Part shown: positions 15,816 to 27,537 of the stretch, in pieces | Numbering within the stretch: the stretch's first letter is position 1 | How the letters are laid out: each line of letters opens with the position of its first letter | Source of the DNA: Pseudoscleropodium purum | Lineage: Eukaryota; Streptophyta; Bryopsida; Hypnales; Brachytheciaceae | Direction of reading: 5' to 3' | Assembly: GCA_963969395.1 (NCBI GenBank) | Contig: OZ017796.1 | Location: 14,386,501-14,450,500 of the forward strand | DNA length: 64,000 bases | Translations under genes and position numbers: made by a program | The notes under the pieces: model-generated | The model's database searches: none | The model's input: the letters and a program-made list of their open reading frames with translations, nothing else | What the model was told of the DNA's origin: nothing

Positions 15816-18800
15816 AAAGAATCTTTCTATGATTAGAAATTCATATCCAAGAGTAAGGAGTCAGAAGTTGTTAGGATATTGCATTTTTTGTGATCCAAAG
15901 TGTAGAGTACCCTTTGTCCTCTAAGTGATGCATCCAACTAAATTATTTTTCTTGGTTCTTGTACAAGTTGAGTGATAGTTGAACCATGTGGATTCTCCAA
16001 TTTATTGGCTTTGTCCTTTGGACACATACTATGGCGTCGACTCTCACATATATTCTAAATTCCAAGTTCCCAGATCTCACTTACAACCACATTTACATTG
16101 CATAGTGAGATTAGGATTTGGTTGAAGGGGATAGAACCTCACAGTCACACCATTCTTATTTTTAACAAAACCTCAAATGAATAGACGGACAAGCCTAGAT
16201 GTTTAGGCAAGTTAAGCAACTTCTTATATTAAAAAAAAATTACTTTAGTTAGTGAAAAAAATTCCACCCCCGTCCATTGCAAACACACTCACAAGATAGA
16301 AAACATATTACAAGAGGCTATGTCCATGTAAGGTATGTGCACCTAAAAGTGATACTCTCCTAAATCTTGGGTAGTCGTAGATAGGTGTCACAATTAGGAA
16401 AGTGTCACTTTTAGGTGCACATTCCCCAATACATGATCGCTTTTCAATTCAAACAACTTAGTTTTCTCAAACTTCCTCATGTTAGTTCCTGCCAATGTAA
16501 AGCCTTGGTCCTCCTCTTGGCTCTGGAATTGATATCTTAACCCTGAGAGGACAAGTTGGTCACTGTGAAAATCATTTGTTTTGGTACCGCATAAATTGTT
16601 GGATTACAAAAATACAAAAGCCCTCATTGGAAGTCAAACTACTATAAAAGACATGCCCTTTTCACACAAAATTATGACGATGAATAGTTGCACTTTTGTC
16701 TAGCATGGAGAGATACTTTGTCCTTTACTGGCCGGAAAATGTCCACTGTGTCGTTTATAGGTTAAACTACTTTCAGGCTCTAGCAATGTTCCGTCCAAGG
16801 TTGAAAAACTTGGTCTCTGTTCTTCTGGTCAACACCCTGCCCTGTCTATTTTGTTCTGAGCTTCAAGATTGACAAACAGTCCTCTAAATGAACCCATGTA
16901 AGCTTACTGTAAGTTAGTAAGTTACCTCAAAGAAATGGTAGCAAACAAACATGGTATGCTATGGTTATGGGACCAAAGAGGTTGATCCACATTTTGCACA
17001 ATTTAAAACTTTCAGCCAGCAAAGAAGGGGATCACACAAAATAAAGGAATCCCCATGCACTTTAACCCTTGAAGGACCCTGCCTCCCATGACCAAGGCAG
17101 TCATCAAAATGCTATGATTACTAAACCAATTGTTGCATTCTTTGTTTTTACAATGAACAATCAAGTCATCCATTGGAGGTTTTTTGGCCTCAACATTGTG
17201 CAAGTTGGAGACAAACATTTTGGAATAGTGAAATAAACTTCAAGAATTTTGAATCCACAAAATGCAAGATAATAGGACTTGAAGTTGGAAGGAAATATTT
17301 TTTCTTGTAACCACACCAACATAGCTAACAAAGTTTGACTTCTCTTAGAATGTGACTCAAGGACTAAAACTTGTTTTTTGTGGAAAATTTTATGCCAAAA
17401 TTTATTAGCTACATACATGCCAAATTTCAAAAATTGATGAGCTTTTTTGCAAAAGATTTCAAAATATTCCTAAATTGTTCAAGCTACCCCAAAAGTTTAG
17501 GGCAACATAACTTTTGATCTCAATACCCAATTGGAAAAAAAAAAATAGTTTTTCATGAAGGAGATACATTTTTACACATTGTGTTTAAATTTCATGAACA
17601 TCTAACCAAAAATCACTTCATAAAAACCTACCCAAGATTTCTTACATACATTGAAAGATTATTTGGTCCTTCAAGTTTAAAAGTGAAATTTAATCCTATA
17701 GGGATGGCCCCATGACCATTGATTTCAAGCCTCATTGTTCATTACTTAATTTGCTGCCATTTTCTAACTACAAAGGAATAAATTTTTTTAATTTATTTTT
17801 GAGAGATGAAGTCATATGTCTACTATAAGTTATAAAATTTTCAAATTTGGGGGGGAATTTTGAATTCACCTATAAATTTTTAAAGAGAAAAATAAAAAAA
17901 ATTCATATCAAATACAAAATATACTCAACAAATCTGAAATTTTCACCATAGATGTATATAATATAGTGCATAACATCATGGTATAAACCAAGTTACCATG
18001 TCACTCAATTGTTTAAAAAAAAAATCATCCATGTCACTTTAATTTTTTTTAAATCATATTGCTATAAAAGTATTGAAAATTATGAATTCCAAATCCAAAA
18101 TTTCCAATTGGAATAGAGACTAATCTTGATAAGCTTCGTTTCATTAATTGGACTCAAATTTTAAAAACATCATTTTAATGGCAAAAATTCACATCAACTA
18201 TAAATAGCAAGAAATGGCCTAAATACATTACAAGTGGTGATTCATGGATTAAACATTTTCTTCTTTAAAAAAATCAATAATATTTTAATGAAGGAATTTG
18301 CAACACTATTTACTAAAATTGTACTCAAGTAAAGTTTGAAAACAAAAAATGGATGAAAAAAACATTTTTTTCTATCCTACAATTTTAGATGAAGTCATTG
18401 AAACAAACACTTAGTGTCTACAACAATGTTACAGGGTTAACTTTAGAATGTATGCATCCTCTTCATGTTGAACCTACCTTTAACTTATTATATGCCAAGT
18501 CCTTCAACAATGCTCAACAACCATCAAAATAGTTATTCATATTTAACCCTTTAATGTCCCAATCATTTTTTGATTTTTTTGTATATTTTTACTTTTATCT
18601 TTGTATGAAAATATCATTTACTAGGATTTCATGAAATTGGTCATTAAGAAAGGTTATATTTTCAAGATTCAAGTATTACATGGGATGAATGAGAAGTTAG
18701 CTCGACTAAATAGTGCCTTGAAGCCCTCCATTCATCATCCAAAATATGCATGTTGAAGCACTTAAGGGTTAATTTAAGCCCCCTCCCCCATGAGACTTAG

Positions 18801-19740
18801 AAACTAAATGAATTAGAGTTTGGACAAGTTCCTCACAACTTTCTTTTGTAGCTTAATGATAGATGTATCACTTTAAACACCAAAGTTAACCTCCACTCAA
18901 TCAGTGTTTCCTTATTCAAGCTACTTTGAACAAGGTATGTAAACCTATCTTTTGAACACATAGTCATTTACAAGTGACTTATAAGTGACAATTCTATTAA
19001 CACCCAATTTAAATGTACTTGTTGTACACATGGCATCTAGTAATAGGACATGATTTAAAAAAATTCCAACCCCCAACGTCCAAACCAAACCAAACCAAAT
19101 CAAAATTGAAACCAACCAACTCCCTATTTCTAATTTCAAATTGCAACTTCAAATGTAATCAATATGGAATATATTGTCATATTGTTGTATCCATATACAT
19201 CTTCTGTATCCATATCCCACAATGATGGCCATTGATTTTTGATAAATCAATAGTATGGGATTTTTAGCATATGAATAGCATTGGGGGTACTTTAGTTTAT
19301 TTCTTCCCACATTGGATGGCAAGGAATTTTTACCAAGGGGGTTGTTTGGCAAGGGCTTTTGCATCTTTTTAGGAATTAGTTGGTCATTTAGAGTCTCTAT
19401 ATGTCTTTTTCTAGCCAACTATACATGTAAAAAGTACCTCCAATTTGTGGTTGCTTAGAGTCATGCATTTTTCACCTCTCCTAACTAATTTGGGACTTGT
19501 AAATCCAAATTTGAATTCAAAATTTCCAATTTCCATCACGAGTTGTAAATGAAACATTATAGTGTTACCTATAGGAGTAAAAAGATAGACTTCAAATGAC
19601 CAAGGGTTTAATGTCACATGCTTTGTTGGTCTCTAGTTCATCTCACTTAATTGTGTAGCTCTTCTAAGGCTTGGTTGTGTAATGTAATTTTTTTAATGCA
19701 ATGGTTTGCACAAAAGAAAATTTGAATGAATTACCTATTG
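15815..19740. other. AT-rich intergenic with scattered repeats, no gene seen
   Basis: Long AT-rich stretch. Apart from the hairpin at 16326-16435, only short open frames without recognisable domains occur on either strand. Confidence 0.45.
16326..16435. repeat. Inverted repeat (hairpin-forming), MITE-like
   Basis: Arms at 16337-16363 and 16394-16420 pair over 27 bases with two mismatches, with the outer end GTGCACCTAAAAGTG on one side and its inverse on the other. Pairing continues weakly outwards to CATGTA near 16326 and TACATG near 16435. The loop is about 30 bases. It could be a small foldback element or a transcribed stem-loop. No target duplication was established. Confidence 0.6.
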
Positions 19741-19744
19741 TGGA

Positions 19745-19832
19745 AGGTTGTTAAGTTTTCATTTTTCGGCACTTTGCAATGCAAATACAGAAAATAAATA
19801 AATACAAATAAATACAAAATATATATTGAAAT

Positions 19833-19879
<47 letters not shown>

Positions 19880-19945
19880 ATAAAATCTAACATGGCACTG
19901 ATGTGGCACCAGTAGTACCACGTCACATTTTAAATTTATAAATAT
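19745..19945. repeat. Dispersed repeat with internal (ACT)n microsatellite
   Basis: The left part (TTTTCGGCACTTTGCAATGC near 19763) and the right part (GATGTGGCACCAGTAGTACC near 19900) match a second copy at about 31740-31980. Between them sits an ACT trinucleotide run at about 19833-19878. In the other copy the same place holds a TA run, so the two belong to one family with an unstable centre. Confidence 0.7.
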
Positions 19946-20029
19946 ATATGTACAAGAAAAGTTTTTTCTTTTTCTTTAGAGAAATCATCGAACCAGTCAA
20001 GCCCACTGTCCCCTGCCCCCCAATGCAAT

Positions 20030-20340
20030 GTACCTCCATATAAGTTAGACCTAAAACTGACTCGCAGTCTACTCCTATTATTGGTGCGCGGACGGCTTTG
20101 AAAGCCTGAAGCCGAGCGATGGGGACTTTATCAAGGTTGGCCCTCCCTGAGTGAATCCATGATCAGCAGACTCGAAGAAACGGTCTTCCTGGAGGGATAC
20201 CGCTCATCGGCTTGCAAGGAACTTCCATCAAGACAGAGTCATATGCCACAAGATTGAAAATCTGACGCAGAAATAGTTAAAAGGGTAGACAAGCCTATTA
20301 CCTCCCTGACCAGTGGGCCCTGTGGCCTGTGGCCCGTGCC
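20030..20340 (+). other. GC-richer island, possible gene fragment
   Basis: About 300 bp of balanced composition within AT-rich DNA. Short plus-strand frames read like protein (for example GFESLKPSDGDFIKVGPP at about 20096-20150) but are closed by stops, and I recognise no family. A captured exon or the remnant of a mobile element is possible. Confidence 0.3.
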
Positions 20341-20590
20341 TTTCCCATGGTCAAAATAAAAGTAAAAGTAAAAGTAATTTTTTAATTTTTTAATTCATGA
20401 AAACTTTGAAATTCAATAACTTCCATGCTATAGGGTTGGAACACCATGAAACAAAGCCCGTGCACTCCTCTTCATCAAGAGCTTTCCAACAATACCAAGA
20501 GTGCAACTATGGGACACAGGGTTTGGGAGATCTCAACATAACAAACAAACAAAACAAAACAACCTATCTTTAAGGTATTGATTGATTTGC
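20341..20590 (+). repeat. Dispersed repeat, copy 1 (related copies at 59.1-59.5 kb)
   Basis: It shares the order GTCAAAATAAAAGTA, then CATGAAACAAAG, then AAGAGCTTTCCAACAATACC, then AACAAACAAAACAAAACAA followed by an AACCTA-type end with the segments at 59088-59275 and 59287-59520. No coding capacity was seen. Confidence 0.7.
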
Positions 20591-23060
20591 AATCTAAATA
20601 TCTTGGGATCAAGTTGAAGAGGGTCACATATTTTTCAAAGGTGTGTCCAAGCTTCACAAATCAAACCCAAGTGGAATTATAATTTGCAATTTGTAAAGTC
20701 AAAAACTTTGAATTTTTTTTCTCATTGCACAAGAAATCGTCTTTAAATGAGAAGTGTATTGCCAATTTACTAAACTTTGTTGCATTGAAGAGTGATTTAG
20801 TGTAAGCTAGACATCTCAACTGCTTCTAAAAATTTTCATGAATGAACCTAGCATTGTATTCTTATAAATGGTCAAAATCCTCATTTTTTTGTAAAGCAAA
20901 ACTTTACTCCGAGAAGGTCCAAAGTTTGCTGACCCTATTTTGTTGACCCCAACGAATGAAAAATTTTTTTTTTTCTCACTTCGAATGTTATATTCTTTCA
21001 ATCTACACAATCAAATGGGTTGAAATTTTTTCCACATTTTGATGAAATAATTTATTTCAATTTTGTATGGTTGAAGTTTCAAAAAATAAATAAAAATTCA
21101 ATTTTCATTTCTAAATAACATACCGAATCCCTATAGTTTTTGACAATGTCTCCTTGAAAATCCCCCTGATCTTTTAGGAGTTGAGGTAGTTTGTTCTTCA
21201 AGCGAACATATTCTAAATGCATCCCCTATTTGGGACTACCTTATTTGGGACTACCTGACACGTTCTTTAAAATATATTTTCTTGTCATTGATGAGTTAGG
21301 TATGCTTTGAAAGGGACTACCTTACACACCAATAGAACAAATGAATGAGGTTCTACTATGCCACGTGGACAATTGAAGGTAACTTCCAGGAGATTCCCAA
21401 ACAAACTTCAAATTCACCAAAACCTGACGAGTCATCCCCAAGTCGGAGCTCAAGAGTCAAGAGTATTTTCTTCCCCAACCACAACACAGGGACGGCAATA
21501 CAAACAAATAATCACGCACTCCTGTAACTTAGTTCTATAGCCTAAATGGTAGAAACATCTGGGGACGGCTGGCCCGCCTGTTCTCCGAATCCACGAAGCT
21601 TCCGCAACATAACAGCACATCATTCCATCGATGGCTCTACAGCAGAGTTTGACCGCACACATAGCCTAACTCAACTCACAGTGGCCACCAAGGGACACAC
21701 GAAAACCTCAGGGCTTCAGGGCAATTGCTGCAAATTGAAGGTAGAAACAGATTCGGAGAATCCACGCACGCAATGTTTGACAAAAATTTACAGCGAAAGC
21801 AAACACATTGCACTGTAACTTATCATCCAACACTGTAACTTATCAACGAGCAGTTCAGCGAATGAGAGGTGATACAATTAAGGTACAAGGAAAGGATCGC
21901 AGAATGAATTACTTATAAAAAATTAGGATAGAAATACTTTAAGATTCATTTAGTTTATCCTTTGCTGGCCGAAATGTTGTTGCATGCATGGTACAGTGGG
22001 AAAAGCCACAGGTGCAAGCATGTGGGTGGCTCGGGACGGGAAGAAATAGTGAGGCGCCCGGAAGCCAATGCAGAGGGCTAGCAAGGGCTACAGTAGCTAT
22101 AATTGCAGGGAAGTGCTTGATGGGCGTGCAATAATTTCGCTAGATGCCTGACAATCGTTGTGTGAGCCTTGAGTTGATCAGGTCAAAAGGACGTGCCGTG
22201 GGGGGAAGCCTTTTCTGTCCGTTTCCTTCATTGCAGCATCAGTCGTCGTCAACAGTATTGCGTTATGCACAACGTGATTCTCGCAACGAAAGGGAGATGT
22301 GATCTCTCTTATTATTATTAGCGATGAAATACTGTTCATTTGTGACAAAATAAGAATAAAAATAAAAACGGGCGACGGATAACTTGTCACTGATAATTTT
22401 GGTTTTTTAGAAGGAAGGAGGCTTGCCTGGTCCACCACGTCTCCTTGCGATCTCCTACTAGTTGGTTTCCTCCGTCGCCTCGTCCGCCGAATATCTGTGC
22501 ACGAACTTCGGATGCTCTCCCAACCGACACTTTTTCTAAACCTATTTGTTGAAAACCATTGTAGCATGTGGACACCCTGGTTTTTTGGTGATACGCATTT
22601 GCAGTGAGGAGTCGATTGCTGTAGAGTCTATGCTGGGAGAGCAGTGCCGAATTGCAGCATCAGGTTCGTACTCTCTGCTTATTGTTGTACAGTGGTGGTT
22701 GTCGATCCTTGCATGCTTCTCGGTGCACCGTCACCCTTCGAATAATTGGTAATTGGTGCTCTGTCTGGCTTCCAATTGAGTTGAATCGGTCCTTCCTCCT
22801 TTGAACTCATCTTCTGTGTAGCAATCTCTGCAACCTTTCAATTGAGAACGAGTATCTGTGTCTTCTGTTTGTATACACAAAGGGGTCAACGTCCTCTTTC
22901 GAAACATCATTCTCTCGAGGCTAGTTGAAATAGTCAAGTTCGCTAAATTTCAGACAGTAACCATTGGAATCTCGATTCCACTAGCACAAACACGTTCTAT
23001 GTCAGCAGTGTCAGTCAGCATTTTCTGCACCGCTTAATTTCTCGTGAAGAAAATGCACGG
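20590..23060. other. Intergenic; composition rises toward the LRR gene
   Basis: AT-rich until about 21340, then more balanced up to the gene at 23438. Several open frames of 60-130 codons exist (for example 22178-22567 on the minus strand), but none has a recognisable domain. The last kilobase probably contains the promoter and 5' UTR of the LRR gene; I could not fix a TATA box. Confidence 0.4.
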
Positions 23061-23062
23061 TT

Positions 23063-23170
23063 GAGCTTCTTGTGCTCGAATTTGCTACTAGAAGAAGTGG
23101 TACTAGTACACTCTGTGGGAAGAGCTTCTTGCGCTCGAATTTGCTACTGGAAGCATTGGTAGTACAGGAT
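23063..23170 (+). repeat. Short direct duplication upstream of the LRR gene
   Basis: GAGCTTCTTGTGCTCGAATT at 23063 recurs with one change at 23122, and TTGCTACTAGAAG and its variant follow in both. The period is 59 bp, in the presumed 5' UTR or promoter of the gene at 23438. Confidence 0.7.
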
Positions 23171-23437
23171 ATCTCCCTGTGCGACGTGTCTGGAGGTTGC
23201 GCCGGCTGTAAACATTTCAGATCTCGGTTAGCTCAAGAGACTAGGATAAAGTTGAGCAATTCCAAGAGATCTATTGTAGAGGGATTTAAGCAAGTTCTGA
23301 ATATTCGCAGCAGTGTTGGTAGATCTCTCCCGAGGAATAAATTCCCATGTGATTGATCAAGTTTCGCTTGCTGCCTTATTCTTCAAACAGATTCTTCTAG
23401 AGAGGACAGTAGAGCATAAACCAGCAGGAGCGGAGCG

Positions 23438-24202
23438 ATGGCAGGGACAGGAAGAAGAAGGTGCGGTGTTGGCAATGCAGGTATGGCGGCCATTTTGTTG
23501 CTGTGTGTGGCCATGATCTCCGGCTGCCGCGCGTGGGACTGCTCTGTGACCGACAAAGCCGTGCTCCTTAGCTTCAAATCTTACTTCGTGGACAGCGCGG
23601 GCGTGTTCTCCACGTGGCAATCGAACAGCTCAAATTGCTGCACCTGGACGGGCGTAACCTGCCGGGAGTCTGACGGCGCTGTGATCGAGCTCGCCGTTGT
23701 GGGTTCCTCGGGTTCCGCCCAACCAACGTACAGCAACTCGGGCTCCGTGGGCTCCGGCTTGATAGCGCTCACATACTTGCAGAAGCTCAAGATCCAGTGG
23801 GTGATCCTCAACCGCGGCATCCCATCGGAGTGGGGGGAGTTTTCGGATAACCTCATCTGGATCACCGTGAACTACGCCAACCTCCGCGGCGACATCCCGT
23901 CCAACCTGGCCAACATCAACAACCTCCAGCGCCTTGACCTCAAGCAGAACCACCTCACGGGCTCCATCCCTTCGACGTTTTGCTACCACCAGAAAATCAA
24001 TTACATCGACGTGTCCTACAACGACATGAGCTACCTCCTGGTGCCGGCGTGCTTGCAGGGTCAGAACAACATCACCATCATCTACGGAGGACAGGGACAG
24101 AGCAACAGCCCGGGCAGCCGGGGAGCCGGCGCAATGCTCACCGTGGCGACGTCGCTCGTGCTGGCAGTTGTAGGGCTCTCCTCCGCCTTCCTCTTAAGCT
24201 AA
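23438..24202 (+). CDS. Small secreted LRR protein with probable GPI anchor
   Basis: An intact single exon encodes 254 residues. After a hydrophobic signal peptide (about residues 15-32, MAAILLLCVAMISGCRA) comes an LRR N-terminal cap with paired cysteines (DKAVLLSFKSY, then NCCTWTGVTC at about 66-76) as in plant extracellular LRR proteins. Two to three LRRs follow (GDIPSNLANINNLQRLDLKQ, NHLTGSIPSTF). The C-terminus is a Gly/Ser/Asn-rich stretch followed by about 20 hydrophobic residues with no basic tail, typical of a GPI attachment signal, although a single membrane span is possible. There is no kinase. The likely role is a cell-surface co-receptor or wall-associated binding protein; ligand and partner are unknown. 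Codon use is much more GC-rich than the flanks. The ATG at 23438 is followed in frame by another before the signal peptide. AATAAA near 24639 may end the transcript. Confidence 0.85.
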   Translation: MAGTGRRRCGVGNAGMAAILLLCVAMISGCRAWDCSVTDKAVLLSFKSYFVDSAGVFSTWQSNSSNCCTWTGVTCRESDGAVIELAVVGSSGSAQPTYSNSGSVGSGLIALTYLQKLKIQWVILNRGIPSEWGEFSDNLIWITVNYANLRGDIPSNLANINNLQRLDLKQNHLTGSIPSTFCYHQKINYIDVSYNDMSYLLVPACLQGQNNITIIYGGQGQSNSPGSRGAGAMLTVATSLVLAVVGLSSAFLLS

Positions 24203-26775
24203 GCATCCTACCGTCCAGACATCCCCGGTGAAAACCCTAATTCACAAGTTTGCGAGAAGCTCCAGGGAATTTTGATGTTGCTCTTTCTAGGGGTCACTCC
24301 GGCTTGTTGCTAATAAGCAGGGTTCCACCAGTTCTTTTTGGGGATGGAATTGCCTGTAGAGAACATTTTAGTGGGGCGAATGCCTGGAACTGGCAACGGT
24401 ACATATCATTGTTGTCAATACTTAATTACGATCTTGAATATAATTGTAGTCTACCACCACTGCAGTAGCAGCATCATCATCTGCAGGCACGGTGTATGAT
24501 CGCGACTCTGTACTAGTAGTAAGCCTTTATGGACGACGATCTCTTGGTATGTATATTAGTAGCAATTCGAAGCTTTACTTACCGCTAATCGGTTGCAAAT
24601 GTCCGAGTATTTGCGGGACTGTAACTGATCTCCGTTCAAGAATAAAGCTAGAGTTCATTCTGGGTTGGATGTGATTTGCACAGCAGCTGTGTGAGTGATG
24701 CATGACCCGTTTGGTCGGTGTAAGCTAGGCATGTCCTGTTCCAGAACCCTAACGACTTTGTAATTCGTTACATGAAATCTATATTAGTAGCAATTCCTGT
24801 TCTAGATTTCATTTAAGACCTGGAACTAGAACAATAGGGGCCACTTTAGAGCTCACAATGTACGATTTCAGGATACTATCTGTGACAGCTCATTCATTAG
24901 GGGGCGTTTTAGAGACGGGCCAAGCCCAGTGCAAAACTTCAGAATTGGATCTTGATCCGTGCCAGAAAAAACGCACACCTACAGCTCCTCCTTGCGGTAG
25001 GGATCACGTCTTAGGGAAGTTTAGCTGAGATGAACTCTTGAATGAATGCTCGATTCTTGGTTTAGCTTCTGCTCAAGTTACAGTCTAAAGCGCTCCTTCG
25101 GAGCTTGTTTTTCTAGACTTTGTTCAATTCTGCATTTGCATTCATATGATCGTCTTATTCCGCAGGATTGTTTTGTTTGTGTTGAAGGCACTTGTTGTGT
25201 GATCTGTGCATGTGAGGTTAGCAGTAATTGGCACAGACATGGTTTGGGTGGTTAAGGTATGATTGCTTCAGTGATCGCTCCAGATATGGTGCCAATTTAG
25301 TAGGCTTTGTGCCCACCGTATAGATGATACTCAAAAACTTTGCTCAACGTGATCTTAACTTAAATCCAATCCAATTTGACACTGACTCCTTATCTGCCTG
25401 CACTGCACTGTACACTTGGGACATTTTCGTGGTCTATCTTCGTTTGCAAGAGCTGCTCAAGATTCTGTGATCTGCAGAATATATTCCCTCTTTTCTTTCA
25501 ATATACCCCTCAGGAATGCTTCAGACATTTTCGTTCAGTACGTTTCTGTGAAGTGCTTGAAAACAATCACGTTATTGAAAAAGCAAGCGACGAGTTACTG
25601 CTGCTGATTCCGATTGCAGTGACTTGCAAGCGCAATTCCAGAAGAAACAATTTATCTCTTGGAATTGAACACAGAACTGAAGGCCCATGCACAACTCGTG
25701 AAGACGTCTGGAACAGATTTCTGGCAATTTCATACGTACTCTGTACTGCATCGACAGCTCTGCATCTACGAGGAATATCAAACCCTAAATGCCCGAGGCA
25801 CCAAATTCTGGTGTTGACAAAATTTTGAAGTTAAATAAAACTTTACCAAGTTACTATTTGTAGTAGAGCTATTTCTGTTAAAAGACAAATTCTTTTTGAA
25901 GTCTAGTTTTAGCATCCCAAATCAGATTTTGAAAATGAATGATTATGATTTTTCTATTAAAGATTTTGTGCACCAATGTTCATTGCAAATCTTAATTTTT
26001 TTTAGTGTTGAGGGTTCTTGGAAATGAGCCTCAACTATACTAGATCTTGGAAAAAAAATCATATTAGAAAAATTAAAATTAATTTAAAAAAATTCTAGAA
26101 TAGGTTTTGAGAAGCTTTGAATTGATTGGGGTTATATGGAGTACATGTTATGTTGTTTAACTTCATATTTTTTTGGTGACCTCAACTTTAAATTGGACAT
26201 GTAAAAAGAGGATTGAAAGACTTCAAATCACTTCTCCATAGTTATAACACCCTTATGATCAAACATTATAATCTTTCAATCCATAAGTGATATTGTTATA
26301 TTTTCTTTTCCCATGTGATCTCTAACATGTCTAGTTTGTATTTGTACAATTACAATTTAGAAAAACATTGATGACACTTATCAAAATATTCACTTTCTGT
26401 TGAATTTAGAGCAAATTTTAAGAAGATCAAAAAAGGCCTTAGGCACTTAGGAATTAAATCACTTTATTCATTATGTAGAATAGAGGGCTCATAAGAGATT
26501 CTCCCCTTTATGAGGGTTAGTTACATTAGTCACATTATTTACATTTGGAGGGGGCAATATAGAAGAAGAAACTCTTGAAGAAGAGAAAGGAGAATCTTGT
26601 TGTCCTAACCCTTCCAAAAGGGTTTTTCCTCCTAACAGAACTAGCTCCCTTAGAAGTAGGTCTCCCCCTCCTTGGTATTTATATCTCCTATAGGTGCCCC
26701 ATTCAAATTCCCAACCAATCTACAATTTGCAAAAAGGCCAAATTAACTTGCAATTAATTAGCAATTGGAATTATC
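24203..26775. other. 3' flank of the LRR gene and AT-rich intergenic
   Basis: The first 450 bp is probably the 3' UTR. A duplicated phrase TATATTAGTAGCAATTC occurs near 24550 and 24781. The longest plus-strand frame (25376-25828) has no recognisable domain. From 25830 on the DNA is AT-rich and without supported genes. Confidence 0.4.
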
Positions 26776-26778
26776 TAA

Positions 26779-27095
26779 GGGCATCTACAATAGGACTAGT
26801 GTACTGCCCTGCCTTACATAACTGTGTACTTTTTTCATTGATCTGAAGTTAAAACTTGAAAATTCTGTCATTGGAAGAGCATTCAAAACTACTTTGAATA
26901 GGTACAAGAAAATTAACTTTTTGAAGTGGTTTATTTTCATTGTCCAATATCAAAATTTGAGTTTTCCTGTACCTATTCAAAGTAATTTTGAATGCACTTA
27001 CAATGATAGAAATCTCAATTTTTAATTACAAAGCAGTGACTGAAAATTAGAGTTATATGTGGCGGGGCAAATTCCGGGTTCACTGACGATGCACC
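26779..27095. mobile_element. Foldback MITE, about 317 bp
   Basis: The two halves are inverted copies of each other over most of their length. The core arms contain TACTTTGAATAGGTAC (about 26892) and its inverse GTACCTATTCAAAGTA (about 26970). Outwards they continue through ACTTGAAAATTCTGTCATTG to the outer blocks TGCCCTGCC (26805) and GGCGGGGCA (27061). The extreme left end GGGCATCTACAATAG is of the kind seen in PIF/Harbinger- and Mutator-type MITEs. The target duplication is unclear. A partial relative lies at about 60552-60665. Confidence 0.75.
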
Positions 27096-27139
27096 AACAG
27101 GTTCTTGTTTTGCAATTATCCGTTGTTTTGCAATAAACG

Positions 27140-27260
27140 AACTGGCTCTTCTTGTTGCAGGAGTCAGTCCCGCAGACATTGCTCGCAGACATTGCACCTG
27201 TGCCGAACCATGGCCGACGATTTTCCTGTCAAAGTTGTGAAGCCCTAATTTCAGGTCAAA
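27140..27260 (+). repeat. Segment shared with 33570-33660, before the recA remnant
   Basis: AGTCCCGCAG, TTGCTCG, then ATTTTCCTGT and a GTTGTGAA..GC block occur in the same order here and at 33570-33660; here about 35 extra bases sit in the middle. The placement upstream of recA-like exons suggests a copied promoter or leader. Confidence 0.55.
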
Positions 27261-27537
27261 TTAGTGTATTAGTTGCCCGGATTGCCCGGTGCAGTGCACA
27301 ATTAATTTTCGGTTTATGAGAGTCGGAGAAATGGTTTGACTATTGGTGTCTGTATGCAAGTTCTTTTCTTTGCAGTTTTTTTTGCTAATGTCTGAACTCA
27401 GCATATACAGTACAATGAAAATATCTGGTGGTCATGTCCAGGTCCGAGCTGAATTTCGGTAGATTAAGTAGCTTCTTTGATGTCTCTAATTCTCCTATGT
27501 CCTGCGATCCTTCGATTTATGCTCTACTAGCTGGCAG

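Noticed and set aside
23357..23989. Minus-strand frames opposite the small LRR gene
   Set aside because: They arise from the GC-rich codons of the plus-strand gene, which has signal peptide, cysteine cap and LRRs.
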